Virus record (IMG/VR): IMGVR_UViG_3300042516_001592
Location: 1 to 41,777 of that record
Direction: 5' to 3' (one strand)
Length of the DNA stretch: 41,777 nucleotides
From: a virus
The notes under the pieces are model-generated. The model was given only the letters and a program-made list of their open reading frames with translations. It searched no databases and had not been told where the DNA came from. Shown one piece after another: positions 29,968 through 40,316 of the stretch. Both the position numbers and the translations under genes were made by a program. Each line of letters opens with the position of its first letter. Within the stretch, counting starts at the first letter, position 1.

Positions 29968-32900
29968 ATTGCTTCTTTTTGTTAAAGTGCTTGGCTTGAG
30001 CCTTTTTAATGGCGTCTTTGTAATTGTTAATGACAGCTTCTTGACTGAGCTTGCCTGCACTTGTGGCAACCCAGACCTTAAAGTTCCCTTGCGGAGTCTT
30101 AGTGATGATCATGTTAGACGGCAAGCGCGGCTCGTCAATCGGAGTAATGATCTCAACTGAGGGCTCAGGTAATGGCGCGGCTGTATCAAGTGGTGCTGGC
30201 TCTCGCTTTGGTTGATCTGCTGCCTTCTTTGCAAGTTCCCGCAAGATGTCATTCATTGACTTCTTTGGATCTGTTCCAAGCAAGTTAACTACACGTTCAG
30301 ATATTCTAGTCTGCTGCGGAGCTTGCTCTCTTGGTAGGCCAACATCACTTAGAGCCTCAAAACCTTGATACATTCCGGGCTTTGTTGGTTGCGGTACAGG
30401 GCCAAGATCTCGTCGAGTAAACGCTGGAGTAACTTCTTTCATTGCCATTGCCTCAAGCTCTTGAGTAGGCATCTTCTGGCGAACCTTTGAGCGGATCTTC
30501 CTTACAGTCTCTTCTTCAAGAATAGGAGCATCACGCTTTGCAAGCTCACGCTCCACATCAGCTCTAAACATTGCGCTTTCACGAGGAGTGAGATTGCCTG
30601 TAGCTTCCGCCCTTCTTGTGGCGGGGCCACCAACACCCTCTTGCTGGCTCTTCGCTATCTTCGCAAGTGCCCGTGCCGCTATGCTGTTTTCAGAAGCGGA
30701 TAAGTCTTTTAGGAACTGAGTCCTTTGGTTCTCAGTAATCTGTGAGTAACCGGGGAACTGCTCTGCCCTTTGATTAAGCTCTGTCTGCTGACGGACTGCT
30801 GCCTGCTCTACAATGGAAGGTTTAATTTTACCCTTGGCTCTTTGTGGTTGTGCTGGCTGTGTTGCGGCCAACTTGGCCTCTTGCTTTGCTTGTCCAGCCG
30901 CAGACATCCACTCACTCATTATCCTAGATGGAGCTTCATCTTCCATCCGTCCACGCAGTGCCTTTGCTTGCTCTGCCTTTCTTGCTATTGCAGCAGGACT
31001 TTTTGGCGAAAAGCGAATATCAGACTTATTTAAGCTCGTCTGCGCTTGTTGGAAGTCCTCGTAAACACCAATTAGCTTTCCAGCTTCATCGTAAACTTTA
31101 GTGCGACCAGTTGGTAAAATGTATGCCTTCCGTCCAGTGCCTTGATCTGTCAGCACCTTATCATTTCCTATAGACTCTGATGTGGTTGTCCGAGGAGAGA
31201 AGTTGGCTCGTTGTGTGTCCTTGAACTTCTGAATGTCTAGCTTAACACCAACAGGAAGGCCATCTCTTCCAGCATAAAGCTGTACATTACGAATAGCATC
31301 TAGCCGGATGTTTTGAATAACATTGCGGTCGCGATACAGCTTTGATTGTGCGACTTCCTTGCCATAGATATCGTAGCCTTGGAACTTCTGTCCGGGTGCC
31401 TGTGGAAGCTCAGTAGCAAATGGCTGGTTCTTTAATCTATCAATACTCTTGTATGGCTCTGTCTTCCTTGGCTCAATCCCATTAGAAAGAAACATCAAGT
31501 CACGCATTACTTGTGCGCTCTTCTTTGGGTTCCTTGCAGTTGCAGGAGCGAGTTGCTCAAACAGCTTTGCTCCCGGAATACTTGAAGGATTTGAGTAGTT
31601 CTCAATGTGAGCCTTAACTAGCGGGACAAAATCATCAACTGATCTGATGTTGAAGTCCTTCAAGGCAGCATCAACCATCTCCATCCCCGGCAGCGTTCTT
31701 GTGTGGTTCGCTATATCATTAAGCAGCGTAACATTATAAACAGCACCCATTGGGCCTCCTGTCTCAGTCTGCTGCATCCCAACGCCCATTAGCATTTGCT
31801 GGCCTCTTACTGCATACACCCTATCCTTTGCACTGGTCGTCTTACCAAGAGCAATATCATGGTCAACCAACATTAGTTGTCCGTACTTTGCGGCTTCGTT
31901 AAACCGAGCAACTGCCTCTTGGTTCTCTGGCAAAATCAACGGCTCACCATGATGAGTCTTAATTTGGAATAAAGAGTTTAACTGCTGATTATCTAGTCCC
32001 CTAGTAAAAATGACAGGAGTACCTTCGGATATATTTCCAAGGGCATCTGCCCCAGAGGAAACCTTAGGAGACTCAATCTGGGAAAACTGACTAAAGATGT
32101 TCCTATGGTAATCATCTTGTCCCAGCTCATCGCGTTTCCCTTGTTTTTTTCTGCCGCCAAGTTTTGTGGTTGGATCACCGGGTTGCGCTTTGCTCTCTTG
32201 TGGTTGAGAGTGCGTATCCTCGTACCTCTTTAAAGGCACAAGTCCAATCACGGTAGTGCCATCTGGCATCTTGTCGCCAACATTTACACCGGGCATTGGC
32301 TCGGTTACTGGCGGCTTTGTGCCCCTTGTTTGCGGAAGTGGGGACTCGCCAAATAGGTTTTGCCCATTCCTGATACTGCGCTTGAGTGTGTCTGCTGTCT
32401 TCTCAAGAACTGGATCTTTAATCAACTTGCCATCTTTGTAGAAGAACCCAGTAATAGGATCTAAAGTTGGCGCTGTAGGGGCAGACGTCAGCCCAGCAAA
32501 CATGTCCGTAAGAACCTTTGTCACTCCAAGGCCATAACCTCTCGCCGTAGCAAGCGCAGATGGATCTTCGTTCTTTAACAGTTGAGCAACACCATTTGCC
32601 GCCCATTCATGGGCTAATTGCAATGCTGCACGTTGTCTGTCAGATGCTGGCCTTGAGGCGTCCTTAGCAATATCCAAGTCTCGCTTGAATAGTTCTGCTG
32701 CCTGCGGATTACTTTGAGCCTGTACATCGTAGTATTGCTGCCCAAGTTGAATCAATGGATCTAGTGCGTACTGTAGGCCACCATTCTGCTGAACAAGATC
32801 GCCAATGATCTTATTCGCGGCCTTATCACTCATAAAAGAATGAGTAACTTCCTCGATGGCAGAAGGCACATTGATCTGATCTGCGTTAATTAAGATGGTT

Positions 32901-34597
32901 GACCTGCCAGACCTAGTGTCGTTAGCCACCCTAACGCCCTTACCCATGTTGTCGCCTGTACCGCCAAGGTAGTCTGGAAGTGTTGTCTCGTTGTTTACAA
33001 ACAAAACTTGATTGCCAGCAAACTCGGCACTCTTGAGGATAGAAAAAAGTCTAGCTTTATCCGTAGTGGACATGCCTTCCCTGTTAAGAACACTCATCCT
33101 AGCGGCCAAGTCCGCAGAGGAGATCTCTTGATCGTTAAGGATAACACTTTTATTTTCTGGCCGCTGAACTAGATCCCTAGCCATTTCCCTAACAAATGCA
33201 CGATTGCGAGCAGCAGGAGTAAGTTCAATAAGTCCTCCAACTGTACCTAGAGTGGCACCAGCAGCCATACCTCCAATGCCGCCTAAAAGCATCTGTGCTG
33301 CCACATCAGTTCCTGTATTGAACGGATCAGCCATTGCCTGCGCCCCAGAAAAGCTAGCACCTATCGCGCCCCCAGTAATGCTAGCGTCTACCACCTGCCC
33401 AATCCCTCTAGTAATAGAATCAGGCGGCAGGAATGTAGCAATGCCTCTAAGCATTGTATCTGACTTACCTTGAGTCGCAGCAGCCTTTAGCCCTTCGGCA
33501 ATTACTTCACTAGCAGAGTCAGCGCCTATAGCTTCAGCAGCCCACTTGGCAGCTTTAGATATCTTTGCGGTTGCTTTAAGCCCAACAGGGCCAATGGCTC
33601 TGGCTCCCAAAAGAGTTGCAATGATTGGATGTTCTTCGTATGTAAGCGCAGCTCCGATTCCAGATCCAACAGGCCCTAGTGGCAGCTTCCCGGCTTGCTC
33701 AAGAGCATACTCAGCTCCCCTTTCAATTCCTCCAGCAATGGCTGACGTAGCCGCTGACACCCCCTGCCTGACTGCTCCAACGCTACTTTCCTTTGCTACA
33801 CTTTCAATAGTTTGCTCTGCGACTTTTCTTCCAAAAGATCCAGCAAGTTTAGAGACACCGGGAAAAAGGACAGTAACATCCAAGACATTCTTGATCTTGT
33901 TTGCGTTTTCAGCAGCCCAAGGGTCGAGAGGAAGATTACTTTCCCCAGCAGCGTAAGCTGCCTCCTGCTTCTGCATGTCTTTCAATGCAAGGTAAGCCTT
34001 GTACTTGCCATCTTTAGATCCAAGCATTGGGATTATCATTCCGGCAGTTTCGCCAAGAACTTCAGTCCCACGGATTCCACCTTCAACAATCGAGCCTAAA
34101 GCGTTAATCTGTTGCCTTGGCGAGTATCCCGCATTCAAAGCCACTCCGGCAGCAGTGTTGAGCCCCTTAACGCCTTCCCATAAGTTACCGATAACTTCTG
34201 GCCCAATCTCAACTACCTTCTTTAAGAGTCCGGGTTCCCCCTTTGCTCGTTCCGCCCTTGCCTCTTGAGCGGCATTAGCCGAGTTCATCACAAGATTAAA
34301 GTCCTCAAGACTTACCTTGTCGCCAGCGTTATCCATCATCTGCAATGCAATGTTCTGCACTGTCTTTGGAAACTGCTGAGAAAGCCCTTTCTCAAGATCC
34401 CCTTCAGCTACAGCCTCCTCAAGCATGATACGGATAGGCTTCCCATCTTCGCCTCTATGATACGGAAGTTCAATAACAGTGCCAGCAGGCACCATCTTTG
34501 TGCTGCCTACAGATGCGTACTGAGGTTCTTCCGAGTATCCGCCTTGCGCTGGATAAAAGTCCTTCGATACTTCAGGCTGGGAAACTGGATCTGCCAT
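29954..34597 (-). CDS. Very large internal virion / ejection-type protein
   Basis: A 1547-aa protein, the largest gene. Residues about 260-470 are rich in Gly/Ala with hydrophobic helices (G-A-A-L, G-G-I-G-G-M-A-A-G), like internal proteins that form an ejection channel. Around 582-586 it has E-E-V-T-H, with H663-E664 downstream, which resembles a zincin HExxH site in which the first His is Glu, so a protease domain may be inactive. Further on are long helical, charged regions. At the C-terminus are Lys-rich segments. It follows two other internal-virion-type genes, and the podoviral layout (large proteins ejected with the DNA) fits. No lytic transglycosylase motif was seen. Confidence 0.6.
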   Translation of the reverse strand: MADPVSQPEVSKDFYPAQGGYSEEPQYASVGSTKMVPAGTVIELPYHRGEDGKPIRIMLEEAVAEGDLEKGLSQQFPKTVQNIALQMMDNAGDKVSLEDFNLVMNSANAAQEARAERAKGEPGLLKKVVEIGPEVIGNLWEGVKGLNTAAGVALNAGYSPRQQINALGSIVEGGIRGTEVLGETAGMIIPMLGSKDGKYKAYLALKDMQKQEAAYAAGESNLPLDPWAAENANKIKNVLDVTVLFPGVSKLAGSFGRKVAEQTIESVAKESSVGAVRQGVSAATSAIAGGIERGAEYALEQAGKLPLGPVGSGIGAALTYEEHPIIATLLGARAIGPVGLKATAKISKAAKWAAEAIGADSASEVIAEGLKAAATQGKSDTMLRGIATFLPPDSITRGIGQVVDASITGGAIGASFSGAQAMADPFNTGTDVAAQMLLGGIGGMAAGATLGTVGGLIELTPAARNRAFVREMARDLVQRPENKSVILNDQEISSADLAARMSVLNREGMSTTDKARLFSILKSAEFAGNQVLFVNNETTLPDYLGGTGDNMGKGVRVANDTRSGRSTILINADQINVPSAIEEVTHSFMSDKAANKIIGDLVQQNGGLQYALDPLIQLGQQYYDVQAQSNPQAAELFKRDLDIAKDASRPASDRQRAALQLAHEWAANGVAQLLKNEDPSALATARGYGLGVTKVLTDMFAGLTSAPTAPTLDPITGFFYKDGKLIKDPVLEKTADTLKRSIRNGQNLFGESPLPQTRGTKPPVTEPMPGVNVGDKMPDGTTVIGLVPLKRYEDTHSQPQESKAQPGDPTTKLGGRKKQGKRDELGQDDYHRNIFSQFSQIESPKVSSGADALGNISEGTPVIFTRGLDNQQLNSLFQIKTHHGEPLILPENQEAVARFNEAAKYGQLMLVDHDIALGKTTSAKDRVYAVRGQQMLMGVGMQQTETGGPMGAVYNVTLLNDIANHTRTLPGMEMVDAALKDFNIRSVDDFVPLVKAHIENYSNPSSIPGAKLFEQLAPATARNPKKSAQVMRDLMFLSNGIEPRKTEPYKSIDRLKNQPFATELPQAPGQKFQGYDIYGKEVAQSKLYRDRNVIQNIRLDAIRNVQLYAGRDGLPVGVKLDIQKFKDTQRANFSPRTTTSESIGNDKVLTDQGTGRKAYILPTGRTKVYDEAGKLIGVYEDFQQAQTSLNKSDIRFSPKSPAAIARKAEQAKALRGRMEDEAPSRIMSEWMSAAGQAKQEAKLAATQPAQPQRAKGKIKPSIVEQAAVRQQTELNQRAEQFPGYSQITENQRTQFLKDLSASENSIAARALAKIAKSQQEGVGGPATRRAEATGNLTPRESAMFRADVERELAKRDAPILEEETVRKIRSKVRQKMPTQELEAMAMKEVTPAFTRRDLGPVPQPTKPGMYQGFEALSDVGLPREQAPQQTRISERVVNLLGTDPKKSMNDILRELAKKAADQPKREPAPLDTAAPLPEPSVEIITPIDEPRLPSNMIITKTPQGNFKVWVATSAGKLSQEAVINNYKDAIKKAQAKHFNKKKQYATR

Positions 34598-34599
34598 GA

Positions 34600-35736
34600 T
34601 TATGGGGTTGTTACGTATCTAAATTTGATAGGCGAAGTAGATGTTGGCAACGCTTGTCGGGACGGTGCCATTCCGGCAGAACCTGAAAATACAGGAGTAG
34701 ATCCCATTTCTCCAGTAGATACTGATTGCACCCCACCATACATTGGAGGGACTGCCGCTGGAATATTCTCAACTTCAGCAAGCGGATCTTTAAATTGCAT
34801 TTGCTTTAGGCCCATTTTTGAAGCGTGCCAAGGGCCAACTGTGTCAACAATAGTTTTTTTTGCATCGTTCTCAGTCTTAGTATAGGCTTCAATTGCTGTT
34901 CGGGTACTCTTATACCATGCTTCTGGGTCCGAGCTGATTGCCTGTTTAACATTGTCAACAAAAGCAGAAACAGAACTTTCTCGCTCTGGAGAACCCGGCT
35001 TTGATTTCATTATCCTGTCGATAACACCAGCCGTCACAGCGCCAAACTTTGCCCCCTGCTGGTACTGCTTAAATGGACTCATTAAAGCGTCAGCTTTTCT
35101 AAGCACTTCATTTAACTGCTCTGCGTTTGCGGTTATTGCGCCCTGTAGTGTTTGCGTTATATTTTGAAGCGCATACTGAGATGTCTGATCTCTTATAAAC
35201 CTAGCCTGTTTAATATTCTCCTCTCCGCCTTGGTTTTCTAGTAGTTTTGCGCGAGCAAGATCCTTGCCTACAACTCCGACTTGATCCCTAAGGATATTAA
35301 CAACTTTAAAGTCGTCTTCTATTTTTACCTTTCTAGCCAGCGCAGCCTTGTACTCGTCGGTAGACTCATATGGCTTTGCTAATTGCTCTGGATTATACGT
35401 AGCCTTAAGTATTGAAATTCTTTGCTCTGCTCCTTTTTCAGCAGGATCAATCCTGCTCAGTGCACCTTGAAACTTTATCCAGTTTTTTGCGTTTTGAGTG
35501 TCATACACAACGCCCCTGCCGTTTCTTGCAAACTCTGGCAAACTTTCGAGGTTCTTATCAATTTTAGTTAGCGCATCATTTTCACTTTTTTGAATAGCCA
35601 GCTCGCGATCTTGAGCCTGTTGAAGCAACATCTGCTGTCTGCGCTGAGACTCAAGGTCACGTTGGCTTGCAAGATCTTGTGCAAATTTAACATACTCTTG
35701 GGCAGCCTGAGATTGAAGTGGATAAGATTGCTCCAT
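34600..35736 (-). CDS. Internal virion-type helical protein
   Basis: A 378-aa protein. The first 60 residues are a Gln/Arg/Glu-rich helix (L-E-S-Q-R-R-Q-Q-M-L-L-Q-Q), followed by a long charged helical region and a beta-like, Pro/Ser-rich C-terminus ending in T-S-P-I-K-F-R-Y. No enzymatic motif. Position between two other large virion-type genes, 2 bp before the 1547-aa gene, suggests a virion core component. Assignment by composition and context only. Confidence 0.55.
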   Translation of the reverse strand: MEQSYPLQSQAAQEYVKFAQDLASQRDLESQRRQQMLLQQAQDRELAIQKSENDALTKIDKNLESLPEFARNGRGVVYDTQNAKNWIKFQGALSRIDPAEKGAEQRISILKATYNPEQLAKPYESTDEYKAALARKVKIEDDFKVVNILRDQVGVVGKDLARAKLLENQGGEENIKQARFIRDQTSQYALQNITQTLQGAITANAEQLNEVLRKADALMSPFKQYQQGAKFGAVTAGVIDRIMKSKPGSPERESSVSAFVDNVKQAISSDPEAWYKSTRTAIEAYTKTENDAKKTIVDTVGPWHASKMGLKQMQFKDPLAEVENIPAAVPPMYGGVQSVSTGEMGSTPVFSGSAGMAPSRQALPTSTSPIKFRYVTTP

Positions 35737-35766
35737 ATATAAGATTTAATTTATCCCCCCACACTT

Positions 35767-36837
35767 CTATCGGACTGGACGAACTGGATGGAATGCGTCT
35801 GGCTGCCACTCATCAACCCCGCCTGAGCTATAGTCTGGCAGGCCTCCGGGGAGGGTAAAGTCTACAGCCCCATAAGATCCTCTTGGAATAACTGGAGCCG
35901 CTGCGCCGGAAGCTTTGGGTTTACTCATAATCATTCCAGCCATGCCTTTTGCGTAGTCTGCTTCATTTCTTCTTGATTGCAACTGCATCTGTCTGTCAAA
36001 CTCTACATTGCCAGTAGCAGTTTTAGACAGCAGCGGCATTGCAGTTTGCAAGAACCTTGCCCCATCAATTGCGCCAAGTGTGTCTTTGTACTTTAAGATA
36101 GCATCAGTCTGATTTTGGTCTATCCCCGGAAAAAGCGCACTGCGAGCCGCTGGATCTTTTAACATCCCTTCCATCACGCGAGACGATTTGTTGGCTCCCT
36201 GTACTTCTTGCATGTACGAGCCAAGTGCGCCCATAGCGGCATCACCGACATCCATGTTGCCTCCGCTGCCACCTCTTGACATTCCACTTCCACTCATGCC
36301 TCCACCGCCGCTAGTCAACATACTTGTTCCGATTTGGCCGAGCATACCGCCAGCCGCGTTTAATCCACCAGCAAATCCACCTGCTCCAGTAGCTGCGGTT
36401 GGAGCGCCAGTGAATGCGCTCAATGCTCCTTTACCAAAAGTTCCCAAGCCAGCTAAAAATCCACCACTGCTTGCTGCCCCGGCTGCGCCTGCTCCAGTTG
36501 CCGCTGCTGTGCCAGCTCCGGCTGCCGCTGCTGTTCCTGCTGCACCCGCTGCTCCAGCGCCTGCTGCTCCTCCTGCTGCGGCTGCTCCGCCCGCAACTCC
36601 TGCTGCTGCTGGGGCTGCTGCTAATGCAGCGCCACCAGTTGCAAGTGCAGCCGCGCCAAGGATAACGCCCATTACGATCTTTCTCTTCTTTTCTTCTTTT
36701 TTGCGGCGCTCCTCCTCTTCGCGCTTGTATTCAATTTCAGCCTGCGCTCCACCCATTCGGGAATATGCGCTGGCAATTTGATTGGCAGTTTCCTGTGGAA
36801 AGTAGTTTTGCCGATTAGCTTCTGAGAATCCTTGCAT
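35767..36837 (-). CDS. Ala/Gly-rich virion-type protein with a hydrophobic segment
   Basis: A 356-aa protein. A charged helix at residues 34-53 (K-R-E-E-E-E-R-R-K-K-E-E-K-K-R-K) is followed at 54-135 by a long Ala/Gly-rich, hydrophobic stretch (A-A-A-L-A-T-G-G-A-A and many A-A-G repeats), which may insert in the membrane or form a flexible core. The C-terminal part is Gly/Met/Ser-rich. It is preceded by the 852-aa gene and followed by the 378-aa gene. Such 'charged helix then glycine-alanine' proteins occur among internal virion proteins of short-tailed phages. No motif proves it. Confidence 0.55.
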   Translation of the reverse strand: MQGFSEANRQNYFPQETANQIASAYSRMGGAQAEIEYKREEEERRKKEEKKRKIVMGVILGAAALATGGAALAAAPAAAGVAGGAAAAGGAAGAGAAGAAGTAAAAGAGTAAATGAGAAGAASSGGFLAGLGTFGKGALSAFTGAPTAATGAGGFAGGLNAAGGMLGQIGTSMLTSGGGGMSGSGMSRGGSGGNMDVGDAAMGALGSYMQEVQGANKSSRVMEGMLKDPAARSALFPGIDQNQTDAILKYKDTLGAIDGARFLQTAMPLLSKTATGNVEFDRQMQLQSRRNEADYAKGMAGMIMSKPKASGAAAPVIPRGSYGAVDFTLPGGLPDYSSGGVDEWQPDAFHPVRPVR

Positions 36838-36849
36838 ATAAATAACAGG

Positions 36850-39408
36850 TTAAACAACTTCGCCGTTTTCGCGGATGAACGGCACATCTTCGCCAAGCAA
36901 ATTGAATATCTTCATCCAGAATGCCTGAACTGGCTTAAATAACCAACCATGTTTATTTTGCCCGTAATGCCACTTGGCATACGACACAGCCGGATCTGCA
37001 AACAGCTTAGACACTGCAAACTTAAACAATTTAGACTTGCGCATCAAGGGAACAAATACTTCAGCCAGTTTGTAGTACCCACGACGATTGCGTGGCGTAA
37101 CATGCTCGTCCCTGTAGCGACGAACAGCCTCATCCATCACACCGTTGCCGTACCGGGCCTCTAGCATAATAAAGCAGCACAATCCGCCGCCCCCGCCGCC
37201 TGAAGGCTGGCTTGCCTTGCCTTGCAAGTACGACGCAGCAAAGTTTGCTTGGTTGGCGTACTGGCTCATCGTGTTTTGATAAGGCAACATGTTTAGCCCG
37301 GTAATCACAGGATTAGTTGGGTTGGCAATGTTAAGCCCAGCTTGAGCGTATTGATTTTGTGCTTGGTTTGCGGATGTGCCGTAGGCCCCTTGAGTTGGGG
37401 GCACATTAAAGTACGCAGACATTGCTGGCCCCATTGCTTGCTGTTGTGTTCCAAGAACACTTGCGGCAATCTGGGCTTGATTTGCTTGCAATGTATTTGC
37501 CGCCTGCATCCTGCCAGATTCAGCCTCACCTCTAGCAAGAGCTTGATTGAACTGCTGGCCTTGAATCGCAGCAGCCTGTTGTTCTCTTGTAGCAGCTTGT
37601 CCAAATTGTTGGGCCTGCGTACTAAGGCCAAGTTGTTCTTTACCCAAAGCCTGTTGGTATTGCTGCCCCTGAACTGCGGCCTGTTGCTGCTCTTTAGTTG
37701 CCGCTTGCCCAAACTGCTGCGCCTGAGTTGACAGCCCAAGCTGCTCTTGCCCCAGTGCCTGCTGATACTGCTGTGCCTGAAGGCCAAGGCCAAACTGCTG
37801 TAATCCGAGCCGCTGCTGGTACTCTTGAGCTTGAGCAGTTCTTTGTAAGTCTTCCTGAGCCATACCTTGCCCAAACATCTGAGCTTGCGCTCCAAGACCG
37901 TACTGCTCGGATCCCACCTGTCTAGCGTATGTCTGCGCCAATGCTGGCTGATACAAGCTAGAAATGGTTCCCATAGCCTGCTGGGCAGCAGCCTGCCGCT
38001 CGCGATATCTTCGCTCTGAAAGCTCTTCGCGACCTAGCACCTCTGCCGTAATAGCCTGTGGCCCAAGTGCCATTCCTCTGTCAGCGTAAGCCTGACGAGC
38101 AGCCTGAGTTGCCATTCGCTCTTGCTCTGGAGTTAGCGATCTTCCAAGGGATAGGTCTAGGTTAATCTGTTCTCCAAGACGCCGCGCTCCCTCTTCAACT
38201 CCGGGCATTACGCCCATGTATTGAGATACAAGATTTTGATCAATATTACCAAGAGCAGATTGCAGTTCAGGGCCAGCAACGCTTGAAGTGTATTCGCCGG
38301 GCCTGTACGCCTGCATCCCGCCAAGGGACATGTCTGCGGTTGGCCCCGCAACTTGAGACAAGTATTGACCAGAGACTGGACCTTGCACTTGCCCTAACTC
38401 TTGTCCGTAAACTGGACCTTGAACCTGTGCAAGTGCTTGTCCTGCCGTTGGGCCTGCAATGTCGCCAAGTTCCTGTCCATAAGTTGGCCCACCAACCTGC
38501 TGCTCAAATGCTGTAAGCTCTGGAGCTTGATTTGCCCTTGCGGCCATCTGTGCGCCAAGAGATCCAAGAGATCCAAGTGTTTGCTCGGCCCCCGGCATCT
38601 GATCTAAGTACTGCTGTTGATACTGAGGCATCAACTCTTTGTACTGATCAAGCTTGCCGCGCTGAATAGCCTGGTTAAATAGCGTGTCTGTACGAGCGGC
38701 TAGTTCGGCTGTTGGGATGTTTGCAAACTGCGCGTCGTAAGCGGATAGCTTTTGCTGCTCTTCAGCAGTTAAATCTGTCTTACTGCGCAGTGCGCTAATT
38801 TCAGGCGTGTCTGTAGCAGCCTGAATGTTCTTGAGCATCTGTTCGCGTTGAGCTTGCCCGGTAACTTCAGCCAGCATTGGAGCATACTGAAGCTCAAGAT
38901 TTGCCGCCTCTCCCAAGACGGCCTTCATTGCATCTACGTTTTCCTGTAGAACGGCTTTGGTATCTGGAGGCTGCTGTGACTTAGCGTAGATTGCCAGCTT
39001 CCCAATAGTGTCAGCGTCTTTTTCTTTTGGGGACTTCCCTAAAGCTGCATACGCCGTTTTGCTTCCAGTTGCATATTTAGCTTCTAAACCTTTAAGTAAC
39101 GCAGCAGCTTCGTTTCTGGCCGTCTTTGAGTAAGTTCCAGAATCGGCAATAATGGCATTAAGCCTATTCTTTTTGTTGATGTACGAATTGTTCCAATCCG
39201 TTAAAAATGCGCCATCTCTTGCGTCTTCAGAGCTTAATGTATCTAGTCTTAACTGACTAAATTCTTCTTTGAGCTTACGGCTAGATTCATCTGCGTTAAG
39301 TGCAGCTTGTCTGGCGGCGTATTCTTTTTTGGCAACAAATCTAGTACCATCGTAAATATACTGACCATCATAAGATACGTCGCCCTCTTCGGGATTATAA
39401 TAAGCCAT
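36850..39408 (-). CDS. Gln-rich repeat virion-type protein
   Basis: An 852-aa protein with three parts. Residues 1-300 are charged and helical. Residues 310-380 have four to five repeats of G-P-x-x-G-Q-x-L-x-x-[VI]-x-G. Residues about 500-630 have tandem Gln/Ala repeats of the type L-G-L-x-x-Q-A-Q-Q-[FY]-x-Q-A. The C-terminal 120 residues (C-C-F-I-M-L-E-A-R-Y-G-N-G and R-N-R-R-G-Y-Y-K-L) are a different, conserved domain often found at the end of large aquatic-phage proteins. Position near the other internal-virion genes suggests a structural role; the C-terminal domain function is unknown. Confidence 0.6.
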   Translation of the reverse strand: MAYYNPEEGDVSYDGQYIYDGTRFVAKKEYAARQAALNADESSRKLKEEFSQLRLDTLSSEDARDGAFLTDWNNSYINKKNRLNAIIADSGTYSKTARNEAAALLKGLEAKYATGSKTAYAALGKSPKEKDADTIGKLAIYAKSQQPPDTKAVLQENVDAMKAVLGEAANLELQYAPMLAEVTGQAQREQMLKNIQAATDTPEISALRSKTDLTAEEQQKLSAYDAQFANIPTAELAARTDTLFNQAIQRGKLDQYKELMPQYQQQYLDQMPGAEQTLGSLGSLGAQMAARANQAPELTAFEQQVGGPTYGQELGDIAGPTAGQALAQVQGPVYGQELGQVQGPVSGQYLSQVAGPTADMSLGGMQAYRPGEYTSSVAGPELQSALGNIDQNLVSQYMGVMPGVEEGARRLGEQINLDLSLGRSLTPEQERMATQAARQAYADRGMALGPQAITAEVLGREELSERRYRERQAAAQQAMGTISSLYQPALAQTYARQVGSEQYGLGAQAQMFGQGMAQEDLQRTAQAQEYQQRLGLQQFGLGLQAQQYQQALGQEQLGLSTQAQQFGQAATKEQQQAAVQGQQYQQALGKEQLGLSTQAQQFGQAATREQQAAAIQGQQFNQALARGEAESGRMQAANTLQANQAQIAASVLGTQQQAMGPAMSAYFNVPPTQGAYGTSANQAQNQYAQAGLNIANPTNPVITGLNMLPYQNTMSQYANQANFAASYLQGKASQPSGGGGGGLCCFIMLEARYGNGVMDEAVRRYRDEHVTPRNRRGYYKLAEVFVPLMRKSKLFKFAVSKLFADPAVSYAKWHYGQNKHGWLFKPVQAFWMKIFNLLGEDVPFIRENGEVV

Positions 39409-39426
39409 ATGCTGTGTCGGTTAAAT

Positions 39427-40314
39427 TTAAGCAGTGAACGTAATCGTTCCAGAATTAATAAATGTGTGGACAGTAAACGCGCCACTAGGTGCCGTTGTGT
39501 TGCCAGTGCCAGTGATTGTAGCTCGAGATGGAGATGCGTACCAGATCTTTACCACACCAGAGCCGCCATTTCCTCCAAGAGATAAAAGTCCTGCACCACC
39601 GCCTCCGCCACCAAGATTTACGGTTCCATTTACTCCAGTCCCAGTTCCTCCGGGGCCACCATATCCACCTCCACCTCCGCCCCCTGTTCCGCCAGCAGCG
39701 CGGCCAGCCACGGTTGTATTTCTCCCGCCTCCTCCTCCTCCTGAGTAAACCACAGAAACTCCAGCAACAGTGGCGGATCTTCCAGCTCCTCCAGTTCCAC
39801 CTACGGTGGATGTAGCATTTCCTCCAACAGCCCCAGCTCCTCCACCTCCGCCGCCTAAAAAGTTAGGGCTAGCAAAAAATCCAATGCCACCATTGTAGCC
39901 TTGAATTGAAGCTAAAAATGGAACATTTCCAATCCCAGCACTTCCAGCAATGCCAGCGTCTGACACTCCTCCACCACCGCCACACCCACCGTTTGAGCCA
40001 TTTGCCCCCGCTTGCGGTCGATTAGATGTGCCCCCACCACCTCCGCCAGAAGATGAATATCCGTTAACCTCAGAATCTGTTCCATTTTCTCCTTGCGCTG
40101 GGCCTCCGCTTCCAGCTCCCCCAGATCCAACAGTCACAGGATATGGAAATCCAATGTCAAATTGAACTCCAGTTTGCGAGACAAGTCCACCTCCACCTCC
40201 GCCACCATCGCCATAAAATCCTCCGCCTCCGCCTCCACCTGCTACAAGTAAAATGTTAACAGCTCCACTTAACGAGGAGGATGTAGAGAGAAAGTTTAAG
40301 GTTTTAGAAAACAT
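39427..40314 (-). CDS. Glycine-rich tail tip / adhesin-like protein 2
   Basis: A 295-aa protein like the one at 7078-7935: an N-terminus of about 20 residues, then from residue 25 to 250 runs of up to seven glycines interrupted by short polar segments, and a C-terminus with V-H-T-F-I-N-S-G-T-I-T-F. It lies 2 bp after tail fibre 3, mirroring the fibre 1 pair. A receptor-contacting tip with a polyglycine fold is the best guess. The two copies probably arose by duplication of a fibre plus tip module and then diverged. Confidence 0.75.
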   Translation of the reverse strand: MFSKTLNFLSTSSSLSGAVNILLVAGGGGGGGFYGDGGGGGGGLVSQTGVQFDIGFPYPVTVGSGGAGSGGPAQGENGTDSEVNGYSSSGGGGGGTSNRPQAGANGSNGGCGGGGGVSDAGIAGSAGIGNVPFLASIQGYNGGIGFFASPNFLGGGGGGAGAVGGNATSTVGGTGGAGRSATVAGVSVVYSGGGGGGRNTTVAGRAAGGTGGGGGGGYGGPGGTGTGVNGTVNLGGGGGGAGLLSLGGNGGSGVVKIWYASPSRATITGTGNTTAPSGAFTVHTFINSGTITFTA

Positions 40315-40316
40315 TA

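Noticed and set aside
39434-39748. Proline-rich plus-strand ORFs (also near 36188-36781 and 39950)
   Set aside because: They are the antisense reading of Gly-rich or Ala-rich genes; no independent evidence.
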